A stretch of DNA of 64,000 bases from Alicyclobacillus kakegawensis NBRC 103104. GTDB taxonomy: Bacteria > Bacillota > Bacilli > Alicyclobacillales > Alicyclobacillaceae. Shown here in pieces: positions 34,637 to 42,996 of this stretch. The position numbers were made by a program, and so were the translations under genes. A model generated the notes under the pieces. The model was given only the letters and a program-made list of their open reading frames with translations, was not told the DNA's origin and did not search any database. Position 1 is the first letter of the stretch. Every line of letters begins with the position of its first letter. The stretch spans positions 62,001 to 126,000 of the forward strand of contig NZ_BCRP01000001.1 in assembly GCF_001552655.1 (NCBI RefSeq). The letters are read 5' to 3'.

Positions 34637-35491
34637 ATGTACATTCCCGGTGGAGGGCTCGTTCGCCTGAGGGAATCGCTCAGCTCCCTGGCTGAATCGG
34701 AAGCACGTATCGCAGAATACATCCTTTCCCATCCCTCCGAGTTTCTGCACCTGACCGTGCAGGAACTGGCGCAGCGCAGCGGTGGGAGCACAGCGGCGGC
34801 GGTGCGTCTTTGGAAATCATTGGGCTTCGATGGGTATCAAGACTTCAAGCTGCGGGTCGCCAGCGACCTGCAGTCGCATATGCATGAACCGTACCGTGAA
34901 TTAACCATTGGCGACTCGTTTGCATCCATCGTCCAGTCGGTGCACGACAGTCATATCGCCTCCATCCAGAACACCCTGCGTCTACTCAAAGAGAATGACC
35001 TGCATGCCGCGGCGGAGGCGCTGAGGAACTCGCGCCACATCCTGTGTTTCGGCGTCGGTGCGTCCAGCATGGTAGCCGCGGACCTGGCCCAGAAACTGAC
35101 ACGCATCGGGCTTTGGACGCAAGCGGCGTGCGATTTTCACACGGCCGCGGTCACCGCCGCCGCGTTGCGCCCCGGCGATGTGCTCGTGGCCATCTCCGAC
35201 TCGGGAAAGACCTCGGATGTGGTGGAAGTGGCACAGGCCGCTGCGAGGGCAGGGGCCCACATCATTGCCATTACGCGCTTTGGCGACACGCCGCTGAGCC
35301 AAATCGCCCATACCCGCCTGTACGTGAGCGCCGTGGAACCCAAGCCGCGAGTCGCCGCCACCGCCTCCCGCATAGCAGCCTTGGTGGTAGTGGATACGTT
35401 GTTCATCCATCTGGTCAACCAGCACCAGGATGAAGTCTATCCTGTTTTGGAAGCAACCCGCCAATCGGTGCAGTCGCACCGATTGCCCTAA
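34637..35491 (+). CDS. RpiR-family transcriptional regulator (MurR-like)
   Basis: A 284-residue regulator with an N-terminal HTH_6 domain (LAESEARIAEYILSHPSEF, then TVQELAQRSGGSTAAAVRLWKSLGFDGYQDFKLRV) and a C-terminal SIS sugar-phosphate domain (RHILCFGVGASSMVAADLAQK, LVAISDSGKTSDVVEVAQAA). RpiR/MurR proteins sense MurNAc-6-phosphate or related sugar phosphates. ATG 34637 follows GGGAGG at slightly long spacing. The position beside kinase, namZ and murQ, and the two TGAAAT palindromes, make it the likely regulator of the cluster. Confidence 0.88.
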   Translation: MYIPGGGLVRLRESLSSLAESEARIAEYILSHPSEFLHLTVQELAQRSGGSTAAAVRLWKSLGFDGYQDFKLRVASDLQSHMHEPYRELTIGDSFASIVQSVHDSHIASIQNTLRLLKENDLHAAAEALRNSRHILCFGVGASSMVAADLAQKLTRIGLWTQAACDFHTAAVTAAALRPGDVLVAISDSGKTSDVVEVAQAAARAGAHIIAITRFGDTPLSQIAHTRLYVSAVEPKPRVAATASRIAALVVVDTLFIHLVNQHQDEVYPVLEATRQSVQSHRLP

Positions 35492-35581
35492 CTGCAAGCA
35501 AGCGCTCGGCGCGCGGCCGTGCGCTTGGCGTATGCGTCAACTTGACGACACAGGCGGATGGTACCGATGCAGGTGTTCGCC

Positions 35582-37039
35582 TCACGCATCGCTCGACGGT
35601 GAATCCGAATGTGGAGAACCCGTCTGCAGACCGGATTGGGGACCATTCACTAGATGCCACAGTCCATAGAGGAAGCTCAAGAGGACCAGCCAAAGCACCC
35701 CGAACACAATCGCCCCGCGAAACGGCCCAGTAAACCACATACTGACAAACACGGCCAAGAGCATGAGCAGACCCAACACGGGAAGGTACGGATAGCCGGC
35801 CATTCGAATGGGCAGCCTGCGACGCCCCTGCCGCGCCCAGGCCCGGCGGAAAGACAGGTGGGTGAGCAAGATGATGAACCAGGTAATCAGCGCCCCAAAC
35901 AAGGCCAGCCCCATCAATATCGTGTAAGCGACGCTTGACGTGTTGAGCGTCAAGAGCGCCGCCAGCACGACACCGAACGCCGAAACGGCCAGCGAGGCAG
36001 CGGGTACCCCGCGCCGCGTCAGGCGGCCAAACAGCTTGGGCGCGTAACCGCCGCGCGCGAGGGAAAACATCATCCGCGTGGTGGCGTACAATTGCGCATT
36101 CATGGCCGAGAGCGCCGCCGTCAGAACGACGAAGTTCATCACACCGGCGGCACCGGGGATGCGCAGAATCTCCATCACCTTCACGAACGGGCTTTCGTCC
36201 GTTCCCGCCTGCTGCCAGGGCACCACCATCAGCATGATGGCGATGGCCAGCACATAGAACAAGACCAGCCGCACCACCGTCCAGCGGAACGCCTTGGGCA
36301 CCGCCCGCTCGGGGTCTTTGGCTTCGCCGGCGGTGATGGCGACCACCTCAAAGCCGATGAAACTAAACAGGGCGACAAACCCGCCAACCCACGTCCCCCA
36401 CGCCCCATGCGGGAAAAAACCGCCGTGATTGACATAGTTGGCGGGGCCGGTTCCGGGCTCGCCGAGTACAAAGACAACGTACGCACCGACAAGAATGAAC
36501 AGGATAATCGCCGCCACTTTGATCATCGAGAACCAGAACTCGAATACACCGAACAAACGCACACTGTACGCATTCGCCGCCAAAAGCAGGGCCCCGAACA
36601 GACAAATCCACAACAGACCGGGCGAGTCGGGGAACCAGTACTTCATGTAGATGGAAACCGCCGTCACTTCGCCGCCGACAGCCACTGCATTGGCCGCCCA
36701 GTACGAATATCGGATGATGAAGCCTGCCCACGGGTGCAGATACTGTTCAGCAAACACCCCAAACGATCCGGCGGTCGGATGAGCCACGCTCATCTCAGCC
36801 AGGCATCCCATCAGCACAAAGATCACACAGGCGCCAATCAGGTAACTGACGATAATGCTCGGCCCCGCACTGCCAATGGCCGATCCGCTGCCTAAAAACA
36901 GCCCGGTGCCGATGGCGCTGCCCAACGCGATCATCGATAGCTGCCCCGTCCCGAGACCGCGCCGCAAACCCTGTTCGCGTGCCTCAAACGGATTTTCCGC
37001 GCCGCGAACGGGTGCGGACGGATGCGCATCTGTCGCCAT
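35582..37039 (-). CDS. Amino acid permease, APC/AAT family
   Basis: A 485-residue permease with about twelve helices. GTGQLSMIALGSAIGTGLFLGSG is the AAT entry motif; HPTAGSFGVFAEQYLHPWAGF and FSFIGFEVVAITAGEAKDPERAVP follow. ATG 37039 has AGGAGG upstream. It shares family with the permease at 13972-15393, but no sigma-54 promoter is visible here. It is downstream of the IclR gene on the same strand, separated by 121 bases, so its link to the aromatic cluster is uncertain. Substrate not determined. Confidence 0.87.
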   Translation of the reverse strand: MATDAHPSAPVRGAENPFEAREQGLRRGLGTGQLSMIALGSAIGTGLFLGSGSAIGSAGPSIIVSYLIGACVIFVLMGCLAEMSVAHPTAGSFGVFAEQYLHPWAGFIIRYSYWAANAVAVGGEVTAVSIYMKYWFPDSPGLLWICLFGALLLAANAYSVRLFGVFEFWFSMIKVAAIILFILVGAYVVFVLGEPGTGPANYVNHGGFFPHGAWGTWVGGFVALFSFIGFEVVAITAGEAKDPERAVPKAFRWTVVRLVLFYVLAIAIMLMVVPWQQAGTDESPFVKVMEILRIPGAAGVMNFVVLTAALSAMNAQLYATTRMMFSLARGGYAPKLFGRLTRRGVPAASLAVSAFGVVLAALLTLNTSSVAYTILMGLALFGALITWFIILLTHLSFRRAWARQGRRRLPIRMAGYPYLPVLGLLMLLAVFVSMWFTGPFRGAIVFGVLWLVLLSFLYGLWHLVNGPQSGLQTGSPHSDSPSSDA

Positions 37040-37160
37040 TCACAATTCCTCCTGCTCCGCTCATCTCGACTCCAAAGAGCTTACCGTGCTATCGTACCAT
37101 CCGAGCGGGCCAAAAGGCACCTCACGAATATTCCTTTTTATTCCATTTTGCATCCATGCC

Positions 37161-37937
37161 TCAACTCGACACGGGGCAGCCGAGGCGGCGGGAAATCTCC
37201 CGCGTCGCGTTCAGCAGTTGTTGCTTGGCCTCTTCGAGCACCGGGCCCTGAAACTGTACGGCCGGCCCAATGATGCCAACCACGGCGGCGAGTTGGCTGT
37301 TGGCGTCAAAAACCGGCGCGGCGACGCCGCTGACGCCCATGGTGGTCTCCTCTACGTCGACAAACCAGCCATCCTGCCGAATCTGCCGCATCCGCTGCCG
37401 GATGGCGCCGACGTCCGTGAGGGTCTTTTCCGTCCAGGCCAGCAGAGGCTGACTCAGAATGCGCTCCGCGTCCGGTTCTGGCAGGTAGGCGAGCATGACC
37501 TGTCCGACGACCCCGTAGGGGATGCGGCGACGTTGCCCAAACAGGGATGAATACTTGAGCCCTTGGGCGTTTTCGCGACGAAACACATAGACCATCTCAT
37601 CCCCTTCGCGCACCACCATCAGCACCGTTTGCGCCACGCGCGCCTGCAGCTCGACCAACACGTCTTCCGCCTCGCGGCTGACGTCGAAGGTGGCCGACAG
37701 GACACCCGCAAACTCCAGCAGACCAAGCCCCAAAGTGTAGCGAGTGGTGGCCGGGTTATACCGGATCAGCCCACGCCGTTCGAGCGTGTATAAAATGCGG
37801 TACGCGGTGGCTTTCGGCAGCTTCGTAGCTTCCACCACTTGATCAATGGTCATCTGCGGACGTTCCACCGTAAAAGCCAGCAAGACGTCCACAGCACGAT
37901 CCAGAACGCGAATCGGATTCAACTGAAGCTCGCGCAT
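37161..37937 (-). CDS. IclR-family transcriptional regulator
   Basis: A 258-residue regulator. The N-terminal winged helix-turn-helix is VLDRAVDVLLAFTVERPQMTIDQVVEATKLPKATAYRILYTLERRGLI; the C-terminal effector domain has FGQRRRIPYGVVGQVMLAYL and VAAPVFDANSQLAAVVGIIGPA. ATG 37937 follows GAGGACAGAG; earlier in-frame starts at 37970 and 38003 are possible. It is the last-transcribed neighbour of the aromatic acid genes. An operator-like sequence at 37986-38002 lies just upstream, consistent with self-regulation. Confidence 0.88.
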   Translation of the reverse strand: MRELQLNPIRVLDRAVDVLLAFTVERPQMTIDQVVEATKLPKATAYRILYTLERRGLIRYNPATTRYTLGLGLLEFAGVLSATFDVSREAEDVLVELQARVAQTVLMVVREGDEMVYVFRRENAQGLKYSSLFGQRRRIPYGVVGQVMLAYLPEPDAERILSQPLLAWTEKTLTDVGAIRQRMRQIRQDGWFVDVEETTMGVSGVAAPVFDANSQLAAVVGIIGPAVQFQGPVLEEAKQQLLNATREISRRLGCPVSS

Positions 37938-37985
37938 GTTCTCTGTCCTCGATAGATTTGTCTTCGCCATCGTCAGAGTGACTTC

Positions 37986-38002
37986 TGAGCACACCATGAA
38001 CA
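37986..38002. promoter_or_regulatory. Weak IclR-type operator copy before the iclR gene
   Basis: TGAGCACACCATGAACA matches the site at 40845-40861 at 13 of 17 positions, including CAC-N3-ATGAACA. It is asymmetric, so only one half-site is good. Confidence 0.35.
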
Positions 38003-38064
38003 TACCACGGAAAGCAGGCCAGCTCCACCGGAGCCGGCCTGAAAAGCGCTTTCAAGGAGGCGGA

Positions 38065-39420
38065 TTAGAGTGTTGGCTGCTCGGCCGACATGTTGGCTGC
38101 CGCCGTTTCGGCAGGCCGCATACGCATGCCGAGGGTGGCAAGGCCAGCGATGAGCGCTGGCACGGCCGCGACAAGAAAGATGGTCTGCAGGCTGGCGTGC
38201 GCCGCTATCAAGGAGCCGCCAATCAGCGGGCCTACAATCGAGCCGATGCGACCGATGCCCAAGGCCCAGCCGACCCCTGTGGATCGAACCGAGGTCAGGT
38301 AAATGCTCGCTGCCAAGGCGTTGATCCCGAACTGAGTCCCCACGACGAGCAGCCCGGAAATGAATACCATCGTCATCACACTAGGAAGCGTGTGCATGGT
38401 ACCTGTCACTGCGAGAGACACAGCTCCTGCCAGGAAAGCGACGGCCAATACGGCGCGAAGGCCCTTTCGGTCTCCCAAGCTGCCGATGAGAATGCCTCCA
38501 ACCACTCCACCACCCTGCAGCATGACGACGCCGATGATGGCCTTATCCAACGGCAGGCCGGCGTCCTCCAACAAAGTGGGCATCCAGTTGCTGACGAAGT
38601 AGATGATCATCAAGTTCATGAAGAAGACAATCCACAAAAGCACGGTGTTGACAGCGTAGCCGCGGCGAAACAGGTGCTTGACCGGCATGCCCTGCTGCTG
38701 GGGCTCCGAGAGGACAAACGTCGCCTGGTCGGCCCGTGACACAGACGGGGAGATCCGCGACAAGATGCGAGCGATTTTGGGAGATTGCGCGTGCTTGGTT
38801 ACAAGAAAACGAATGGACTCAGGGAGGGCGCACGCAACCAACAAAGCGATAGCCATAGGTATGATGCCACCCAGATAGAACAGCGACTGCCAACCCCAAG
38901 CTGGGATCATCGACGTCGCCAGCAGTCCGCCGACGACAGCCCCGACCGGCAAACCACAGAACATGGCAGAGATCATCGCCTTCCGCACGCGCTCTGGCGA
39001 ATATTCGGCAGTCAAAGAGATAATATTCGGCATCGAACCGCCAAGACCCAGTCCGGTGAGAAAACGAAATACCATCAACTCGGTGGTGTTGTGAGACAAC
39101 ACAGTCAGCAAGCTGAAGACACCAAACGCCAGCGAGGAGTACGTCACCACCGTTTTGCGCCCCGTCCGGTCCGCAATCGGGCCGGAAATGAGCGCCCCCA
39201 GCATGAGTCCAAAGAGACCAATGGAGAACACCGGCGCCATGGCCGACTCAGCCAATCCCCATTCCTTGGAGAGAACCGGGGCGACAAAGGAGATGGCCTG
39301 CAGGTCGTATCCATCGAGCATGGCGACAATCGCGCACACAACAATGATGAAGACTTGAAAGCCGCTGATGGGGCTGTTATCAATCACCTCAGATACGTTG
39401 ATTCGCTCCGTCTGCCTCAT
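38065..39420 (-). CDS. MFS aromatic acid:proton symporter (AAHS-like)
   Basis: A 451-residue transporter with twelve helices of the AAHS family, which includes PcaK and MhpT. The TM1 motif MLDGYDLQAISFVAPVL holds the conserved DGxD pattern; loop 2-3 reads GPIADRTGRKTVV and loop 8-9 GSLGDRKGLRAVL, and GLGLGGSMPNIISLTAEYSP is typical of TM4. ATG 39420 follows GGAAGGGGG; ATG 39426 is too close. It lies between the monooxygenase and the IclR regulator on one strand, so it probably imports the aromatic acid substrate, for instance 3-hydroxybenzoate or gentisate. Confidence 0.87.
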   Translation of the reverse strand: MRQTERINVSEVIDNSPISGFQVFIIVVCAIVAMLDGYDLQAISFVAPVLSKEWGLAESAMAPVFSIGLFGLMLGALISGPIADRTGRKTVVTYSSLAFGVFSLLTVLSHNTTELMVFRFLTGLGLGGSMPNIISLTAEYSPERVRKAMISAMFCGLPVGAVVGGLLATSMIPAWGWQSLFYLGGIIPMAIALLVACALPESIRFLVTKHAQSPKIARILSRISPSVSRADQATFVLSEPQQQGMPVKHLFRRGYAVNTVLLWIVFFMNLMIIYFVSNWMPTLLEDAGLPLDKAIIGVVMLQGGGVVGGILIGSLGDRKGLRAVLAVAFLAGAVSLAVTGTMHTLPSVMTMVFISGLLVVGTQFGINALAASIYLTSVRSTGVGWALGIGRIGSIVGPLIGGSLIAAHASLQTIFLVAAVPALIAGLATLGMRMRPAETAAANMSAEQPTL

Positions 39421-39557
39421 TGACATCCCCCTTCCAACTCGCATCTATGGCATCGCAACACCAGTCAAGGCCCGGGCATCCGGGCGGCCTCACGCGCCGC
39501 ATCCGCATGCGTCCGTACCCGGCCGCCCAAAACCGTCCAAGTACAAGCCCGCTGTTC

Positions 39558-40817
39558 TCAGCTCACCTGGCGCTTCGGCGCCGTGCCGATCCCCTGCTCC
39601 CGCACCGCCTGCAGCAGCGTCGAGCGCAACAGCCACTGCCGGGCGCGCACAGGGTCCGCCGCTTCCGCGGCCATCTCCTGCTGCAACTGCAGCCGGCGCA
39701 CCGGGTCCTTTTCGGTGAGGACATTGGTGTTGCGCTCGCTGATTTGACGCACATAAGCCAACGCCACCTGGCGGCGGACCTCGGAGTACGTCTCCAGTTC
39801 TTCGACGATCCGGTCGAAATCCCGGTACTCGGCGATGCGCAGGAACCGGCGCCCGAGGTCCACCGCGTCGTGAATGCCACTGTTGAGCCCCAGTCCCCCA
39901 AGCGGACTGTTGACATGCGCGGCATCCCCCAGCAGGATGACGCGACCGTCGTAAAAGCGCTCCGAGACTCGTTGGTGCACGCGGTAAATCATGCGTTCCA
40001 CAATCGGGAAGCGGTCTTCAGTGCCCAGCGCCTGCTGCATGGAGGCCTGAATCGGCTCCTCAGCCAGGGCCGCTTCATCCGACACCTCGGGTGGCACCGG
40101 ATACAGCAACCGCCAGGCCTCCGGCACGCGGAGAATGAAGAGGAATTGGTCCGGATCGGAAATATAGTTCACATAAGCGATTTCAGGCAGATATTGGTTG
40201 AATGAGACGGGGGTGCCGATGAGCAGGAAACGCTGCTCAAGGGTATACCCGGAAAACGCGAACCCGAGCCGTTTGCGCACGCTGCTGCGGGCACCGTCCG
40301 CGCCGAGCAAAAACGAGGCGCGGATTTCCTCCCGCCCGCTCGGCGTGTCCACCTGAACCGTCACGCCGTCGCCGTCCTGGGTGAAATCGACCACCTCCGC
40401 GTTGAACCGGATGTCAGCCGACGGACGCTGCTGCAGGCGTTCGTAGACCACCTGCACGTAGGTCGACTGCGGGCACTGTAGCCGAAACGGGTATCGGGTC
40501 TCATCACGGATGAGGGAACAGTCGAACTCCGCGAACAACCCGCGCACGCGATCCCGGTACTGCACCGTTTCAGCCTTCAGCCCGCGCGAGACCAGTGCCT
40601 CCGACAACCCGGTGGGTTCCAGCAGTTCGAGGGTGGCCGCGTGGAACGTGGATGCGCGCCACTCCTTACTTGGGGTTGAACCTTTCTCCAGAACGGTCAC
40701 GGGTATGCCCTGGGAAGTGAGAATCTCCGCCACCGTGAGCCCGACGGGGCCGGCGCCGACAATCACCACAGGATGGTTGAACAATCGGATCACCCGTTTC
40801 TGTGTGAATTTCTCCAA
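39558..40817 (-). CDS. FAD-dependent aromatic hydroxylase (PHBH fold)
   Basis: A 419-residue class A flavoprotein monooxygenase. The FAD dinucleotide fold is VVIVGAGPVGLTVAEILTSQG near the N-terminus, the DG motif is LLGADGARSSVRKRLG, and the second FAD motif is VILLGDAAHVNSPLGGLGLN. Within the cluster it most likely hydroxylates a benzoate derivative to gentisate; 3-hydroxybenzoate 6-hydroxylase is one candidate, but specificity cannot be read. The start is uncertain: TTG 40817 has no clear site, and TTG 40784 after CGGGTGA is an alternative. An IclR-type site lies 28-44 bases upstream of 40817. Confidence 0.85.
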   Translation of the reverse strand: MEKFTQKRVIRLFNHPVVIVGAGPVGLTVAEILTSQGIPVTVLEKGSTPSKEWRASTFHAATLELLEPTGLSEALVSRGLKAETVQYRDRVRGLFAEFDCSLIRDETRYPFRLQCPQSTYVQVVYERLQQRPSADIRFNAEVVDFTQDGDGVTVQVDTPSGREEIRASFLLGADGARSSVRKRLGFAFSGYTLEQRFLLIGTPVSFNQYLPEIAYVNYISDPDQFLFILRVPEAWRLLYPVPPEVSDEAALAEEPIQASMQQALGTEDRFPIVERMIYRVHQRVSERFYDGRVILLGDAAHVNSPLGGLGLNSGIHDAVDLGRRFLRIAEYRDFDRIVEELETYSEVRRQVALAYVRQISERNTNVLTEKDPVRRLQLQQEMAAEAADPVRARQWLLRSTLLQAVREQGIGTAPKRQVS

Positions 40818-40844
40818 AACCGGACACCATAACTTGTTCCTTCT

Positions 40845-40861
40845 GGTTCACATCATGAACA
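40845..40861. promoter_or_regulatory. IclR-type operator before the monooxygenase gene
   Basis: GGTTCACATCATGAACA contains TTCAC-N3-ATGAA, the same core as the two sites at 42932-42969. It lies between the dioxygenase stop and the monooxygenase start. Confidence 0.55.
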
Positions 40862-40884
40862 GACAAGAACATAAGAGACTCCCA

Positions 40885-40900
40885 CCCGCGAGGACGCGGG
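40885..40900 (-). terminator. Short hairpin after the gentisate dioxygenase-like gene
   Basis: CCCGCG-AGGA-CGCGGG lies 11 bases after the dioxygenase stop, with no strong T-run on the minus strand. It may attenuate transcription before the monooxygenase, which has its own operator-like site. Confidence 0.35.
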
Positions 40901-40910
40901 GCAGGCTTCT

Positions 40911-42023
40911 TTACCGAGCGGACGGCACGTCGTCCGGCAGGAGCGGCACAAAAGTCTCCCGCACCTCCTGATGCCCGTCACCCGCCGTCAACATCTCCTC
41001 ACGCTCAAAGTCGAACGCCTCCATGATGGGCAGGTCATTGACCGAGAACAGGTAAGCGGGTTCACTGCCGGTGTTGACATGTTCGTGCCAAGCCCAGGTC
41101 GGGACCACGAAGAAGTCTCCGGCCTGCCACTCAAAGCGGACGCCGTTGATCACGGTATACCCCTGCCCCCGGTAGGCGCAGTACACGGTGCTGTGGACGT
41201 GGCGGTGCGCCTTGCCGGCAAACCCGGGGGGCAGACACTGCATGCGCGCGCCGATGCGGCCGTCGGCATCGCCGCCTGTGGCGGGATTGATGTATTCCAC
41301 GGCGTAGGCGTCACACGCGTCGGGAGGCAGGGCGGCCATGCGCTGCAGCGCCTGCTCGGTCGGCTGCCAGCGATAGGCGGTCAGTGGCGAGCGTTTCCGA
41401 TTCCGATCCGAAATCGGACGCACCATGCCGCCTCCATAACGGAGCACGCTGTAGTTGTCCGGCACCTCTAGCGACTGCTGCACCTGGTCAAGGAACTCCG
41501 TGAAGCACACGCCCAGATACAGGGTGAACGGCGTGTCCAGGCAGTCCATCCACAGGACCGTCTCGTTGCCCGGGTTCATGTGGTCATGCCAACTGCCCCC
41601 CGGGGTGATGAGATAGTCGCCGGGCGCAAAGTGCAGACGTTCGCCATCCACCGTCCCCATTGCCCCGTGTCCTTCGAGGACAAACCGCAGGGCCGACGTG
41701 GTATGGCGGTGCGCCGGGGCCACTTCGCCGGGCCGGACCGCCTGCACGGCGACGTACAGGGTCTGGGTGGCGCCGCCCCACCCCACCGGCTCCAGGGCCT
41801 GCATGCCCGGGTTGATGAGGAACACCGCCCGGCGCTCGGCGTCCTTGCCGACCTGCAGCCGCCGTCCCGCCTCTTCCAGGTAGTGCCGAATCAACTGCGA
41901 CTTCCAGAGATACGGGACGGGACGAGACACCGGCTCCACCGTGTTCAGCTGCTGGATGGATGCCCACAACGGGCCGAGATGGGCCTTGGCCATCTCCGCG
42001 TGCAGGCTTTGCAGTTCGTCCAC
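40911..42023 (-). CDS. Gentisate 1,2-dioxygenase-like bicupin
   Basis: A 370-residue protein with two cupin domains. The N-terminal cupin holds the iron ligands in APAHRHTTSALRFVLEG and WHDHMNPG; the C-terminal cupin has KAHRHVHSTVYCAYRGQG and WAWHEHVNTG. This arrangement and length match gentisate/1-hydroxy-2-naphthoate dioxygenases, which open gentisate to maleylpyruvate with O2. GTG 42023 follows AAAGGAGGAG; the in-frame start at 42047 lacks a site. It lies 39 bases after the FAH-family gene and is surely co-transcribed with it. Confidence 0.88.
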   Translation of the reverse strand: MDELQSLHAEMAKAHLGPLWASIQQLNTVEPVSRPVPYLWKSQLIRHYLEEAGRRLQVGKDAERRAVFLINPGMQALEPVGWGGATQTLYVAVQAVRPGEVAPAHRHTTSALRFVLEGHGAMGTVDGERLHFAPGDYLITPGGSWHDHMNPGNETVLWMDCLDTPFTLYLGVCFTEFLDQVQQSLEVPDNYSVLRYGGGMVRPISDRNRKRSPLTAYRWQPTEQALQRMAALPPDACDAYAVEYINPATGGDADGRIGARMQCLPPGFAGKAHRHVHSTVYCAYRGQGYTVINGVRFEWQAGDFFVVPTWAWHEHVNTGSEPAYLFSVNDLPIMEAFDFEREEMLTAGDGHQEVRETFVPLLPDDVPSAR

Positions 42024-42062
42024 AACCGCTCCTCCTTTCGTTTCCACGCCACCATCACGGGT

Positions 42063-42914
42063 TCACCGCTGCTGACTCTGCTCCGCCTCCACACCGACCG
42101 AAAACTCCCCAATGCGCTCAATCTCGATGCGCACCGTGTCCCCCGGGTGTATCGGCCCCACGCCTTCCGGCGTGCCGGTGGTCAGGATGTCGCCCGGTTC
42201 CAACGTCATCACGCTGCTGGCCAAGGCGAAGAATTGGTAGCTATCGTAGATCAGGTCGCTCGTGTTCGCGTCCTGCCGCAGGTCGTCGTTCACCCACAGG
42301 CGCAGGCCCAATTCATGAGGATTTTCGACCTCATCGGCGGTCACCAGCCAGGGCCCGATTGGGGTGAAGGTATCGAACGATTTGCGCATAGGGCGGTCTT
42401 CAATGCCCCGCATCGTGATGTCCATGAGGGCGAAATAGGCAAAAATGTATTTGTGCGCGTCGGCGGCCGAGACATGGCGCGCCCGGCGGCCGACGACAAA
42501 CGCCAACTCGGCTTCGTGGTCAAATCGCCGATCCGCGCGGGGAAGCTGCACCGCGTCCCCTGGCCCAATGATGGAAGAAGGCGCTTTCAAAAAGAAGCCA
42601 AGTTTTTCAATCGTGTGCTCGGCGTTGTTGAACTGGCGATTCATCTCGTCCTGGTGGCGATAGTAGTTCACGGGGGCCGCGACAATTTTGCTCGGCGCCG
42701 GCACCGGCGGGCGCAGCCGGACTTGCGCAAGCGGCTGGGACGGAGCCTCGGCAAACCCCTGCAACCGAGAGGAGACCTGGTCATAGGCCGCCATCAGGCG
42801 CACCAACGACTCCTGCGGCCTTTCCGCCCGCCAGTCCACCCATGCCCCCACGTCATAGATGCGGTCTTCGCTGACAACACCGAGTTGATAATCGTTGAAC
42901 AAGGCAAGCTTCAT
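42063..42914 (-). CDS. Fumarylacetoacetate hydrolase family protein (fumaryl- or maleylpyruvate hydrolase candidate)
   Basis: A 283-residue FAH-fold hydrolase. The metal site is seen in RRFDHEAELAFVVGRRAR, and the core in PIGPWLVTADEV, NDDLRQDANTSDLIYD and LEPGDILTTGTPEGVGP. In the gentisate route such enzymes cleave fumarylpyruvate or maleylpyruvate to pyruvate plus a dicarboxylate. The ATG at 42914 follows GGAGGTGG. It is the first gene of the aromatic operon and has two operator-like palindromes just upstream. No maleylpyruvate isomerase gene is found in the window. Confidence 0.87.
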   Translation of the reverse strand: MKLALFNDYQLGVVSEDRIYDVGAWVDWRAERPQESLVRLMAAYDQVSSRLQGFAEAPSQPLAQVRLRPPVPAPSKIVAAPVNYYRHQDEMNRQFNNAEHTIEKLGFFLKAPSSIIGPGDAVQLPRADRRFDHEAELAFVVGRRARHVSAADAHKYIFAYFALMDITMRGIEDRPMRKSFDTFTPIGPWLVTADEVENPHELGLRLWVNDDLRQDANTSDLIYDSYQFFALASSVMTLEPGDILTTGTPEGVGPIHPGDTVRIEIERIGEFSVGVEAEQSQQR

Positions 42915-42931
42915 GCATCCACCTCCGGCTT

Positions 42932-42969
42932 AATTCACATTGTGAATTGATAGATTCACTTTATGAATC
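42932..42969. promoter_or_regulatory. Paired IclR-type operators before the aromatic operon
   Basis: AATTCAC-ATT-GTGAATT (42932-42948) is a perfect palindrome; GATTCAC-TTT-ATGAATC (42953-42969) matches with one arm mismatch. Their centres are 21 bases apart, two helical turns. They lie 18 bases upstream of the first gene of the operon, so binding would cover the promoter. Confidence 0.7.
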
Positions 42970-42996
42970 CAGTCTACAGGAACACCCCTCTATTCG

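Noticed and set aside
35492-35581. A possible small gene between the MurR-like regulator and the permease
   Set aside because: Only 90 bases are free, the open frames there are extensions of antisense frames, and no ribosome site fits.
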